A stretch of 12,913 nucleotides of DNA from Thermoproteota archaeon (lineage in GTDB: Archaea; Thermoproteota; Thermoprotei_A; Sulfolobales; Desulfurococcaceae), in NCBI GenBank assembly GCA_013154205.1, contig JAADCY010000142.1:1-12913 (forward strand). Reading direction: 5' to 3'. Positions 1 to 7,466 of the stretch are shown here, piece by piece (the first letter of the stretch is position 1; each line of letters opens with the position of its first letter). The notes under the pieces were generated by a model, which was given only the letters and a program-made list of their open reading frames with translations, searched no databases and was not told where the DNA came from. The translations under genes were made by a program, and so were the position numbers.

Positions 1-32
1 GTGTATAGTATACCGTTCTTACGGGTGGTAAT

Positions 33-779
33 TTGAGGCTCAGATTCATTGATGCTAGAGTATGGAGATACGCTATGAACGCTATTGGTAAGATAATAGA
101 TGAAGCAGCATTTCGCTTCACAGAAGATGGCTTAAGATTACGAGCTATAGATGCTTCGAGAATAGTTATGGTTGATTTTATGATGAATAGAGAAAGCTTC
201 GATGAGTACGAGGTGAGTAAAGAAGAAATTGTCGGCGTGAATATGGAAGACCTGGTCAAAATACTGAGGAGAGCTGTAAAAGAGGATCAGCTAGAACTTA
301 AAACATTAGAGGCGGGACGCTTAGCTATAAGTTTTATCGGTAAAGGTAAGAGAACATTCATAATTCCAAGCCTTGAAACAATGGCTGAAGAACTACCTGA
401 ACTAAATATTCCATTCACAGTTCATGTAAAGATGCTTCCGACTGTATTCAGAGATGTTGTGAAAGAGCTTGAACCAATTAGTGACGCAATAGAGTTTATT
501 GTCAAGAAGGATGAGAGAAAAATAATTGCAAAAGCATCCGGCGATATTGTGGAGGCCGAGATCGAGCTTACAGAGGAGAGTGGCGCGCTCATAGAGTTTA
601 ATGCGGATGAGGACGCTAGAGCTATCTATACAATTGATTATTTATCTGATATATCAGCAGCTGCACAAGCAGCTAACGAACTAGTATTCGAGCTCGCATC
701 AGCTGTTCCATGCAAGTTAGAATACATACTGCCTCAGGAAGGAAGGTTAGTGTTCTATGTTGCCCCGCGTGTCGAGTAA
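33..779 (+). CDS. pcn: DNA polymerase sliding clamp (PCNA) subunit
   Basis: Sliding clamp that encircles DNA and tethers replicative polymerase, FEN1, ligase and other PIP-box partners. The 248-residue length is normal for one archaeal PCNA subunit (two alpha/beta domains). The N-terminus MRLRFIDARVWRYAMNAIGK, the interdomain connector around residues 112-128 (ending PELNIPF) and the C-terminal segment LEYILPQEGRLVFYVAPR are family hallmarks. The TTG start at 33 is chosen because GGTG at 24-27 lies 5 nt upstream and the N-terminus fits the family. The coding end overlaps priS by 23 nt, so the two are probably translationally coupled. Crenarchaea often have two or three PCNA paralogs forming heterotrimers; which paralog this is cannot be told here. 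Confidence 0.96.
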   Translation: MRLRFIDARVWRYAMNAIGKIIDEAAFRFTEDGLRLRAIDASRIVMVDFMMNRESFDEYEVSKEEIVGVNMEDLVKILRRAVKEDQLELKTLEAGRLAISFIGKGKRTFIIPSLETMAEELPELNIPFTVHVKMLPTVFRDVVKELEPISDAIEFIVKKDERKIIAKASGDIVEAEIELTEESGALIEFNADEDARAIYTIDYLSDISAAAQAANELVFELASAVPCKLEYILPQEGRLVFYVAPRVE

Positions 780-1893
780 TCTCAGGTATTTGAAAAGTCT
801 TTTCAGACAATATTATTCAACGGGATGTCTCGAAGAACCAACATATATTCACAAAAGAGAAATAGGTGTTCAACTAATAGGTGAAAAATCCTATCGTAGG
901 CATCTCTCTTTTCCATCAATGACTATGCTCTATAAGTTTATCGTTGAAAATCCTCCTCTACATCTATATTATTCGTCAGCATACTATGATGATCCATCCG
1001 CTAATGATATGGGTGCGAAAGGCTGGCGTGGCTCGGACTTACTATTCGATATAGACTCTGATCACTATGAGGGATGCAACAGTGTGATAACATTTTGTCT
1101 CAAATGCGGCAAGAGCTTTGAGGGATCATACAAAAAATGTCCAAGATGTGGTTCGGGAAACGTTGTTACTTACCCTATTATCGGTTTTGATTGCATTAAG
1201 AGAGCGTATAATGATGCTTTGAAGATAAAGACTGTATTAAAAGACGATTATGGATTAAGTAATATCAAGGCTTACTTCTCTGGAAACAGGGGTTTTCATG
1301 TAAAATGTTTCGATGATAATATTATTGATTTGACGGGTGATGAAAGAAGAGAGCTCGCAATGTATGTATCGTTGAACGGCTTGGAGCCGAGTATTGTCTT
1401 TCCGCCGATAACTAGAAGGAAGATCGTGGTGTTTACTACGCATGAGTATGGTATTAGAAAAAGAGTGTTTGAAACACTATATGATAAAAGCCTCATTAGA
1501 AGACGAGGCCTATATTATGAGGCTGATTATGACGATGTCCTTGTTTCAATAAGCGACAATAAAGTAGATATCGACACTGTTGTTACAATGGATATTTCGA
1601 GGCTTTCACGTTTTGGAGGCTCCATAAATGGCAAATCAGGATTAGTAGTGTTACCGGTCTCCAACGAACTGCCTAGCTCATACCAAGATTTCTCTCCATG
1701 GGATGGGACCATTGTGATTAAGCCTTTAATTGATTTTTCTGGACTCCCGGTTCTAGGGAATAAGGTCAGTCTAAAAACAGGTATATCTTTGCGTGTAAAG
1801 ACATATATCGGAGTATACTTGGCGCTTAAAGGACTGGCTAGAATAGAAAATATTGACAGGGTGGAGATAAGAAAATGTATGATACATTCCTAA
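757..1893 (+). CDS. priS: DNA primase catalytic small subunit PriS
   Basis: Catalytic subunit of the archaeal-eukaryotic primase, which with PriL makes primers at the fork. The 378 residues include the catalytic DID pair (D98, D100) in LLFDIDSDH, a zinc knuckle (C114, C117, C128, C131), the nucleotide-binding SGNRGFHV segment (S175-V182, with H181) and the third acidic site in TVVTMDISRLSRF (D279, followed by the GSINGKSG loop). All key residues are present, so the enzyme looks active. ATG at 757 lies inside the end of the PCNA gene (23-nt overlap), and the 3' end overlaps the GINS gene by 19 nt. This places clamp, primase and GINS in one transcript. Open frames on the opposite strand at 1255-1712 are shadows. 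Confidence 0.96.
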   Translation: MLPRVSSNLRYLKSLFRQYYSTGCLEEPTYIHKREIGVQLIGEKSYRRHLSFPSMTMLYKFIVENPPLHLYYSSAYYDDPSANDMGAKGWRGSDLLFDIDSDHYEGCNSVITFCLKCGKSFEGSYKKCPRCGSGNVVTYPIIGFDCIKRAYNDALKIKTVLKDDYGLSNIKAYFSGNRGFHVKCFDDNIIDLTGDERRELAMYVSLNGLEPSIVFPPITRRKIVVFTTHEYGIRKRVFETLYDKSLIRRRGLYYEADYDDVLVSISDNKVDIDTVVTMDISRLSRFGGSINGKSGLVVLPVSNELPSSYQDFSPWDGTIVIKPLIDFSGLPVLGNKVSLKTGISLRVKTYIGVYLALKGLARIENIDRVEIRKCMIHS

Positions 1894-2369
1894 AGCTGGT
1901 TAGAGAAGAGCTAACCACGGGAAAACTCCTGCCCCTTCCAGATGCAAAAATCAATGATTTTCAAGACTTCATTAAGAACGCTATAGTGATGCTACATAGT
2001 ACACCCTTAGAGACAAGGAAGTTTTTCATTGAAGCCTATAAGAAAGCTATCGGAGACGCAGATAATTTATTGAGAATAAGGATTGCAAAGGCATGCCTTG
2101 GGGCCAAGTATGAACGTGAAACATTCGATTTACTTATGCTAGCCTCGGTGGAAAAAATTATTGAGTTCTATAAAGGAGTTATGACAGGTATGTATATCAT
2201 GCCCTCAAGAGAAGCTGTAGTTGTGAAATTTAGAGTATCATTGAGGATTAATGATAGGAGTTATAGGCCCGGCGATATAGTCTCGATAGACTTGGGAAAG
2301 GCGCTAGGACTCTATATTCTCGGTGCTGTAGACCCTGTGAAACAACCGATCTTCGATAGTCTACTCTGA
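1875..2369 (+). CDS. GINS complex subunit, Gins15/Gins51 type
   Basis: Probable subunit of archaeal GINS, which binds MCM helicase and GAN/Cdc45-like nuclease and contacts primase. The 164 residues form a helical N-terminal A domain (about 1-108) and a small beta B domain (about 114-158). The B domain has the typical pattern: VVVKFRVSLRIND, then YRPGDIVSIDLGKALGLYILG, then the DPVKQPI end. Sequence identity to GINS is weak by eye, so the call leans on domain layout and position: gins15 genes are known to sit beside priS in archaea. ATG at 1875 follows GGTGGAGAT (1859-1867) and overlaps priS by 19 nt. No downstream gene on this strand is close enough to extend the operon. Confidence 0.8.
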   Translation: MYDTFLKLVREELTTGKLLPLPDAKINDFQDFIKNAIVMLHSTPLETRKFFIEAYKKAIGDADNLLRIRIAKACLGAKYERETFDLLMLASVEKIIEFYKGVMTGMYIMPSREAVVVKFRVSLRINDRSYRPGDIVSIDLGKALGLYILGAVDPVKQPIFDSLL

Positions 2370-2379
2370 GAATCTATGA

Positions 2380-2766
2380 CTATATGATCATGTAGTAGTA
2401 TAGCAGTAGTATTGTTAGTATAGTTAGACTTAGGAGACCTACTATTAACGATAAATATATACGTGCAACTCCTGTTTCCTTTAAGGATCTAAATCCTTTT
2501 GGCTGTAGACTAGGCTCGAAATGCGGTATCACGAATGCTATGAAAAGGCTTAGCAACATAACAACTGTGACCACGAGGGGGACACCTATGACTTGTATAC
2601 TTGTTAAACCATAGTTTTCAAAATATATCGTAAGGGCTCTTACCCATCCGGGTACAACAGCTATTATAATTAGGCCGAACAATACTAGCATTAGCTTTGA
2701 GCTTCTCTCGATCACGTAGTCGAACTCTAGGAGGTAGCTCAGGTGTTCCCTTTTTATTTTCGGCAT
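2380..2766 (-). CDS. small three-helix membrane protein, function unknown
   Basis: I do not recognise a family. From the preferred start the protein has 128 residues: a charged N-terminal segment (about 1-24, PKIKREHLSYLLEFDYVIER), then three hydrophobic segments at about 25-47, 57-81 and 102-128, the last running to the C-terminus (LLYYYMII). A PHFEPSLQPKG loop separates helices 2 and 3. The start at 2766 is preferred because GGTG (2776-2773 on this strand) sits 6 nt upstream, as at other genes here; the longer frame to 2793 begins at an ATG just before that site, with no Shine-Dalgarno of its own. The gene converges with the GINS gene (10-nt gap) and diverges from the STT3-like gene, sharing about 140 nt of upstream DNA. 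Whether it works with the STT3-like protein is speculation. Confidence 0.7.
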   Translation of the reverse strand: MPKIKREHLSYLLEFDYVIERSSKLMLVLFGLIIIAVVPGWVRALTIYFENYGLTSIQVIGVPLVVTVVMLLSLFIAFVIPHFEPSLQPKGFRSLKETGVARIYLSLIVGLLSLTILTILLLYYYMII

Positions 2767-2831
2767 ATTCTTCACCATTATGTTGGTAAACATAGTTTTT
2801 ACGAACTCATCTTTTCTTTAATGGCTTCTTC

Positions 2832-2856
2832 TAGTAAATAAACAAATTTATTTTGC
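2832..2856. promoter_or_regulatory. shared AT-rich promoter region between divergent membrane-protein genes
   Basis: The segment around AGTAAATAAACAAATTTATTTT holds TATA-like boxes on both strands. On the + strand TTTATTTT (2847-2854) would start transcription near 2874, downstream of the ATG at 2866 but upstream of the preferred STT3-like start at 2908. On the - strand TTTATTTA (2833-2840) would start near 2812 for the small membrane protein. Inferred from composition and spacing only. Confidence 0.4.
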
Positions 2857-2907
2857 ACGGCCGTAATGCTTCTTAATATTGGTTCTAGGGACGTGGTGAC
2901 GTTGGGA

Positions 2908-4950
2908 ATGAGCAGAAAAATGATAGTGGCTGGTATAATTCTACTGGCTGTCTCGCTTGTATGGTACATCTATACTTGTTATGTTATTGATGTAGCCAAA
3001 TGGAGTGTTATGGATGGTGTAATAGCATGGTTTCACCAGCACGTAGTAAACTATATTAAGTCGGGGGGGTCTCTAACTGCGGATGCACATTTACGCTTCG
3101 TGTCGCCGAGAAACCTACTCTACTCGCCAATACTTGTAGATAGAATTGTCGCAGCAATACATTTGCAACCTGGCTATTGGACCCTGGCTACTGGTATAGT
3201 ATTCGTATTTCTAGTTTTCATTGTATCACTATATATATTCCGTAATCCTGTAGCTGCTGGCCTAGCTTCTCTGCTATTCACCACAACACCGGGGTTCATA
3301 TACTGGTTTAAATACAACAATTATGGTGATTACACAGCACAGTTCTTATGGCTAATATCTATTCTTTTAATAGGAGGAGGGATTAAACGTAATAGTAAGC
3401 CATTGATGATTATAGGCTCAATTATCGCAGGCATATTATGGGTTGCCTGGAGCGGTGGCTGGATAGTCCCGCTCGTCTATGCCGGGTTCTTGGCACTACT
3501 GATCTATGCTGGTAAGATCGAAAAAACACATATAGTTCCATCGGTTTCTATGCTGATAGTGCTCCCTCTGCTTAATGCTATAACACAAACATATTTCGTC
3601 ACATTCTATCATGTACTCAGCTATATCGCATTAATAGTTATGACAATAGTCGCTGTTATTGAGTATAAAATGATCAAGGAGGCGGGCCCTATAAGCAGGG
3701 TTTCATGGAGATTAATAGGAATAGTCGTTGGTATCGCCCTAATAGTTTCGGTGTCAATCGCCGTTAACCAGTATGTGAACCTAGTGAATTATCCTGCGTT
3801 CATAAAGCCCTACGAGCTACCCATAGACCTCGGAGTCGTAGGTATATTATCATTACTTGCATTCATATTATTGTTGAGAGGACGTATTCTCAGCAGGCTT
3901 GAGACGAGTTTTTCGGCTTATGCTTTATTTGCTGGTTTCATCATTGGATTACTCGGAGGATTTGTAGATCACACTATGTCAGTAGTAACGATAGCTTCTA
4001 TGGCGCCTCTAGTTGCTTACAGCCTCTATGTAGTAGCTTCTTTCACCTCACGGCATACTGAGAGGATCAAAAACATTGGTATACGTGCTGCATATATTAT
4101 CGGTATTATATGGATCCTTGTAGGATCCGTTGTAGCAGGTGCTTTACCATCGTATGAAATGATTAATGAGCCTCCCAGAATATATTATGGAGACCTAACT
4201 AGGAATCTGGTGGGTAATGCAACTGTTAATGAATCAGCTATTTTACAGGCCTTAGACTTTATTAAGAATAATTCGACAGGTGACACATTAATAATATGTT
4301 ATTGGGGCTACAGCTATTGGGTAGTTGGATACCTTCATAGTGCATACACCATAGCCGATCCTGATGGAACGCTTTATGGTAAAAGACTAATCTCATGGTT
4401 CTTTATGAGCGATGAATACACTGCAATAAACTTAGTCAAGGAAATCGTTGGAAATAGGAGCAATATAAATGTCTATGTACTAGTTGCCGAGGCTATTAGC
4501 ATAGAGAAGACTATGGGTGCATCGAGCCTTAGACTAGCATATATAGGACGTGTTATACCAGGGCCTAGGACGACCACTGGACAACAATCGCTCTACTACC
4601 AGACCGTTGGCGATATAGGTAGAATACCAACATATATATCAGGGACTGGGAGAAGCATAGCCCAGTATCTCAATACTTATAGGGTTAGATCATTATTTGA
4701 ATTACCACTTGCATGGAATAATGTTACGGAACAGTCTATGGCGGTTCAGCTTATACTCAATGCGATAAAAGACCTGGGTTATAAACCGATCAATGGTGTA
4801 TTGTCGGAAGAGCCTATATCAAATATTCATCCGTTGAAGTTCTTCAAGTTCGAGAAGGGATTCATAGTGCCTCTATACAATGTTACTGCGGGGTTTAGAT
4901 CGTTCCAAGTATCCTATATGGTAGCAGTATATAAGGCTGAGCTATCATAA
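2908..4950 (+). CDS. STT3/AglB-family oligosaccharyltransferase homolog with altered WWDYG motif
   Basis: Polytopic membrane protein of 680 residues from the preferred start. About 12-13 hydrophobic segments are followed by a soluble C-terminal domain from about residue 413. STT3/AglB enzymes move a lipid-linked glycan onto Asn of N-X-S/T on the outer face of the membrane. Family traits: an Asp early in the first outer loop (D36 in VMDGVIAWFH), a second acidic site near D141 (NNYGDYTAQFLW), and a C-terminal block GDTLIICYWGYSYWVVGYLHS followed by ADPDGT and WFFMSDEYTA, which matches the WWDYGYW / ADN / FMS-NE layout. The signature itself is changed: Y465-W466-G467-Y468-S469-Y470-W471 stands where WWDYGYW is expected, so Asp is Gly and Gly is Ser. 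It may be a paralog with other acceptor specificity or another GT-C activity. GGTGAC (2895-2900) supports ATG 2908 over ATG 2866. A run of seven G occurs at 3063-3069. Confidence 0.78.
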   Translation: MSRKMIVAGIILLAVSLVWYIYTCYVIDVAKWSVMDGVIAWFHQHVVNYIKSGGSLTADAHLRFVSPRNLLYSPILVDRIVAAIHLQPGYWTLATGIVFVFLVFIVSLYIFRNPVAAGLASLLFTTTPGFIYWFKYNNYGDYTAQFLWLISILLIGGGIKRNSKPLMIIGSIIAGILWVAWSGGWIVPLVYAGFLALLIYAGKIEKTHIVPSVSMLIVLPLLNAITQTYFVTFYHVLSYIALIVMTIVAVIEYKMIKEAGPISRVSWRLIGIVVGIALIVSVSIAVNQYVNLVNYPAFIKPYELPIDLGVVGILSLLAFILLLRGRILSRLETSFSAYALFAGFIIGLLGGFVDHTMSVVTIASMAPLVAYSLYVVASFTSRHTERIKNIGIRAAYIIGIIWILVGSVVAGALPSYEMINEPPRIYYGDLTRNLVGNATVNESAILQALDFIKNNSTGDTLIICYWGYSYWVVGYLHSAYTIADPDGTLYGKRLISWFFMSDEYTAINLVKEIVGNRSNINVYVLVAEAISIEKTMGASSLRLAYIGRVIPGPRTTTGQQSLYYQTVGDIGRIPTYISGTGRSIAQYLNTYRVRSLFELPLAWNNVTEQSMAVQLILNAIKDLGYKPINGVLSEEPISNIHPLKFFKFEKGFIVPLYNVTAGFRSFQVSYMVAVYKAELS

Positions 4951-4956
4951 TTTTTC
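4951..4956 (+). terminator. oligo-T terminator after STT3-like gene
   Basis: TTTTTC follows the TAA stop (4948-4950) directly. Archaeal RNA polymerase terminates at short T tracts without a hairpin, so this probably ends the transcript. The next gene has its own leader. Confidence 0.4.
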
Positions 4957-5009
4957 ACTACATGAGGAACTGTGTATAAAGAGATAATACGAGATCTAAG
5001 GTGGTAATT

Positions 5010-5813
5010 ATGCCTCTACCGAGAAAAGAATTACCCCGTGTAGGAGAGTATGTGGTCGCGACAGTTAAGAAGATCTTCGATTATGGAGCGTATGTGACTC
5101 TTGACGAATACAATGATATGGAAGCTTATCTGCCATGGAGCGAAGTTGCTTCTCGATGGGTTAGGAACATAAGGGATGTTATACGTGAAAACCAGAAGAT
5201 CGTTGTTAAGGTTATCCGTGTTAATCGCCGTAGAAAAACAGTAGATGTTTCGTTAAAGAAGGTGCCCGATAATGAGAGAAGGAGAAAAATGCTTTGGTGG
5301 AAGCGATACCTGAAAGCATCGAAGATAATAGAGCTTGTCGCCGAGAAGATCGGTAAATCTATAGAGGAAGCGTATAAAGAGGTTGTATGGAAGCTTGAAG
5401 ATTATTATGGTGATCCGCTATACGGTCTTGAAGAAGCAGTTCTAAGAGGACCTGAAGCCCTAAGAGAAGCCGGCGTGCCTGAAGAATGGATAGAGCCGCT
5501 GTATAACGAGGCTTTACGTCATGTAAAGGTGAAAATGGTTAGAATTCGCGGTATACTAACTCTAAGGTGTCTAAAACCAGATGGTGTTGAAAGGATCAAA
5601 AAAGTACTGAAGACCATTGAGGAGAACATATCCGATGAAAAACAAAAAGTAAAAGGCCGCGTATACCTACTTGGCTCACCAAGATATGTGATAGAGATCA
5701 CTGCTCCAGACTACAAGACTGCTGAGAGAATATTGAGTAATGCGTTAAAGAAAGCTGAGAAGCTTGCTAAGAAACTAGGTGTTGAAATGAGTTTCGAGCG
5801 TGAGAAACGTTGA
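5010..5813 (+). CDS. eif2a: translation initiation factor aIF2 alpha subunit
   Basis: Alpha subunit of heterotrimeric aIF2, which brings initiator Met-tRNA to the small ribosomal subunit. The 267 residues show the usual three parts: an S1 RNA-binding domain (about 10-85, VATVKKIFDYGAYVTLDEY...), a helical middle domain (about 88-172) and a C-terminal alpha/beta domain (about 175-262) that contacts aIF2-gamma. S48 in SEVASRWVRN aligns with the regulated Ser51 of eukaryotic eIF2-alpha. The longest frame starts at GTG 5001, but that GTG is part of the ribosome-binding site GGTGGT (5000-5005); ATG 5010 is 6 nt beyond GGTG and gives the normal N-terminus. The stop overlaps the nop10 start by 4 nt. 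Genes for L44e and S27e, frequent upstream partners in archaea, are absent here. Confidence 0.96.
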   Translation: MPLPRKELPRVGEYVVATVKKIFDYGAYVTLDEYNDMEAYLPWSEVASRWVRNIRDVIRENQKIVVKVIRVNRRRKTVDVSLKKVPDNERRRKMLWWKRYLKASKIIELVAEKIGKSIEEAYKEVVWKLEDYYGDPLYGLEEAVLRGPEALREAGVPEEWIEPLYNEALRHVKVKMVRIRGILTLRCLKPDGVERIKKVLKTIEENISDEKQKVKGRVYLLGSPRYVIEITAPDYKTAERILSNALKKAEKLAKKLGVEMSFEREKR

Positions 5814-6010
5814 AATGGTTAATGCGCCGCTGCTCTAGATGCGGTAGGTACACGTTAAGACACGATAAATGCCCCTATTGCGGCGGAGAATTATATGTAC
5901 CACACCCGCACCGTTTTAGTCCTGATGATAAATATGTCGCCTATAGAATTGAGATGAAGAGAAAAACGGGTCTTCTGAAGCTAGATAAGCCCGTATACTA
6001 TGATCCTTAG
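5810..6010 (+). CDS. nop10: H/ACA RNP protein Nop10
   Basis: Small component of the H/ACA ribonucleoprotein that, with Cbf5, L7Ae and Gar1, makes pseudouridine in rRNA at sites chosen by guide RNAs. It has 66 residues. The N-terminal zinc ribbon uses C8, C11, C21 and C24 (CSRCG...CPYCG), as in archaeal Nop10, followed by the conserved PHPHRFSPDDKYVAYRIEMK linker-helix. The TTG start at 5810 is accepted because MKWLMRRC is the normal family N-terminus; the ATG at 5822 would remove part of it. TTG overlaps the aIF2-alpha TGA stop (TTGA), so translation is probably coupled. The 3' end overlaps the converging threonine synthase gene by 4 nt. Confidence 0.95.
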   Translation: MKWLMRRCSRCGRYTLRHDKCPYCGGELYVPHPHRFSPDDKYVAYRIEMKRKTGLLKLDKPVYYDP

Positions 6011-7110
6011 GTTTTGGTTTTCATTTTCCGAATTAATGAGTACAGATAATCAATCATTTTTAGCCCCGAGCCTGTGAGAGGCACTAGGATTGGTTCTTCT
6101 ATATCTCCATTATTCTCCATGTATTTCAATATACCAGCTACTGGTGCGGCGCTTGTGGGTTCAATGATAAATCCCATTTTCAATAGTTCTTTTAATGATT
6201 CGAGTACTTCGTCATTATTTATTAAAACTATGTCGCCGTGTTTCTTTATGATATCTGCTATCTCGTATTTCCGGGGCGGGTCACGAACCATTATACCATC
6301 GGCAATGCTTGAATCCCCTTCTGGAGTCTTTCCACGTATTAGTTCGTATATGGGTGCCGAGGATACACCTTGAACACCTATTATGGTGGGCATATCTTTT
6401 AGTAATCCTAGTTCTACTAGGTCTTTAAATCCCTGATATACGCCAAGCAGTAGGGAACCACTGCCTATAGGGAGAACAACTGTTCCATGGTTAAATCCTG
6501 CCTCGAATGCTTCGTATGCTACGGTCTTGTTTGCATGGAAGAATAGAGGGTTCCATGTATGTGCTACGTAGCATGTTTTTTCATCGATTAATTCGAGGAC
6601 TTTTACAGCAGCATCAGGCCTTGTTGGGGTCTCTATGATTGAGCCGCCGAGCAGTCTTATAAGGTTCTTTTTACCCTCGGGTGCGTATTGTGGCATCACT
6701 ATAGTTGCCTGCATATTGTTGACCCGTGCATAGAGCGCTGTTGCTATGCCTGTATTACCACTCGTATCTTCAACTACTCTTCTATAGTTTAGCATTGAGG
6801 CGTAGGATAATGTCAAAGCAGCGCCTCGATCCTTGAAGCTGCCTCCGGGGTTAAGGTATTCTAATTTGAACAGGAATGTCTTCCCCTTAATTTTCCTCTT
6901 CACGATGGGTGTGCCGCCTTCTCCGAGCGAATTAATTCTTTTAATAGGTAGCGTATCGGAATACCTGGCTAGTCCTTGACCTTTAGGACTCCATTCTATA
7001 TCGTAGATTAAGTCCAGTGGGGCTCCGCATTTCGGGCATCTCCAGTAATAGTGTTCACCTAATTCTTCCTTAAACCCACATCTTCTACAATAGTATGTGG
7101 CCGTTGTCAT
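6007..7110 (-). CDS. thrC: threonine synthase-like PLP enzyme
   Basis: Fold-type II PLP enzyme that by family would turn O-phosphohomoserine into threonine. The 367 residues start with a rubredoxin-like zinc ribbon (C8, C11, C25, C28), common in archaeal and plant-type ThrC. The Schiff-base lysine is K93 in LNPGGSFKDRG; SGNTG (117-121) binds the PLP carboxylate side, GSGS (216-219) forms the phosphate loop, and EPTSAAPVAG (317-326) and PLTGSGLK complete the site. No homoserine kinase or homoserine dehydrogenase gene is nearby. Related enzymes (threonine dehydratase, cysteate synthase) share these motifs, so the substrate is inferred. ATG 7110 follows a GGCAGGT stretch. The stop lies within the nop10 stop region (4-nt convergent overlap). 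Confidence 0.88.
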   Translation of the reverse strand: MTTATYYCRRCGFKEELGEHYYWRCPKCGAPLDLIYDIEWSPKGQGLARYSDTLPIKRINSLGEGGTPIVKRKIKGKTFLFKLEYLNPGGSFKDRGAALTLSYASMLNYRRVVEDTSGNTGIATALYARVNNMQATIVMPQYAPEGKKNLIRLLGGSIIETPTRPDAAVKVLELIDEKTCYVAHTWNPLFFHANKTVAYEAFEAGFNHGTVVLPIGSGSLLLGVYQGFKDLVELGLLKDMPTIIGVQGVSSAPIYELIRGKTPEGDSSIADGIMVRDPPRKYEIADIIKKHGDIVLINNDEVLESLKELLKMGFIIEPTSAAPVAGILKYMENNGDIEEPILVPLTGSGLKMIDYLYSLIRKMKTKT

Positions 7111-7145
7111 TGGACTTACCTGCCGTACCTAATTACTATGAAGAA

Positions 7146-7153
7146 AATTATAA
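7146..7153 (-). promoter_or_regulatory. TATA box for the threonine synthase-like gene
   Basis: On the - strand TTATAATT is placed so that transcription would begin near 7123, leaving a leader of about 13 nt that contains the GGCAGGT ribosome-binding region before ATG 7110. Spacing-based inference. Confidence 0.45.
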
Positions 7154-7241
7154 TCCCGTAATATTTATGTCCTATCTGCATATATGATAAAGTATAAGAT
7201 CATAAATGGATCTTAGTTTATGGTTGAAAACGAAGAATAGG

Positions 7242-7316
7242 CGCCGCCGCCGGGATTTGAACCCGGGTCACGGGCTCGACAGGCCCGCATACTAGGCCGG
7301 GCTATACTACGGCGGC
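7242..7316 (-). tRNA. tRNA-Asp (anticodon GTC)
   Basis: A complete cloverleaf can be drawn on the - strand: acceptor GCCGCCG/CGGCGGC, D arm GTAT...GTAT, anticodon stem CGGGC/GCCCG with the seven-base loop CTGTCGA (anticodon GTC), and T arm CCGGG-TTCAAAT-CCCGG. The discriminator base is G, as expected for Asp. CCA is not encoded (GCCT follows the acceptor stem). There is no intron. In the precursor the acceptor helix could extend by two pairs into the flanks, which RNase P and RNase Z would have to resolve. Confidence 0.95.
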
Positions 7317-7349
7317 GCTTCCAGTTTCGACTATATTTCCAAGCCGGGG

Positions 7350-7360
7350 TTTTTATTTTT
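7350..7360 (-). promoter_or_regulatory. TATA-like element upstream of tRNA-Asp
   Basis: AAAAATAAAAA on the - strand lies about 34-44 nt before the mature 5' end. Initiation 25-27 nt downstream would leave a leader of about 12 nt. The opposite strand of the same tract could serve the phosphodiesterase gene, so its direction is not certain. Confidence 0.4.
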
Positions 7361-7466
7361 CTCGGTTGGCCCGTGATATTCTATCTTATTGCCTATGCTT
7401 GAATGACCAATATGTTATTAGGCATTATTGTTTACTCCAATTTACTATGAGCATGGTGATAATGTA

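Noticed and set aside
1..32. End of an upstream gene
   Set aside because: Too short to judge; only the GGTG site for PCNA can be supported.
6074..6373. 99-codon open frame on the + strand
   Set aside because: Antisense to the well-supported threonine synthase-like gene, with no recognisable motif.
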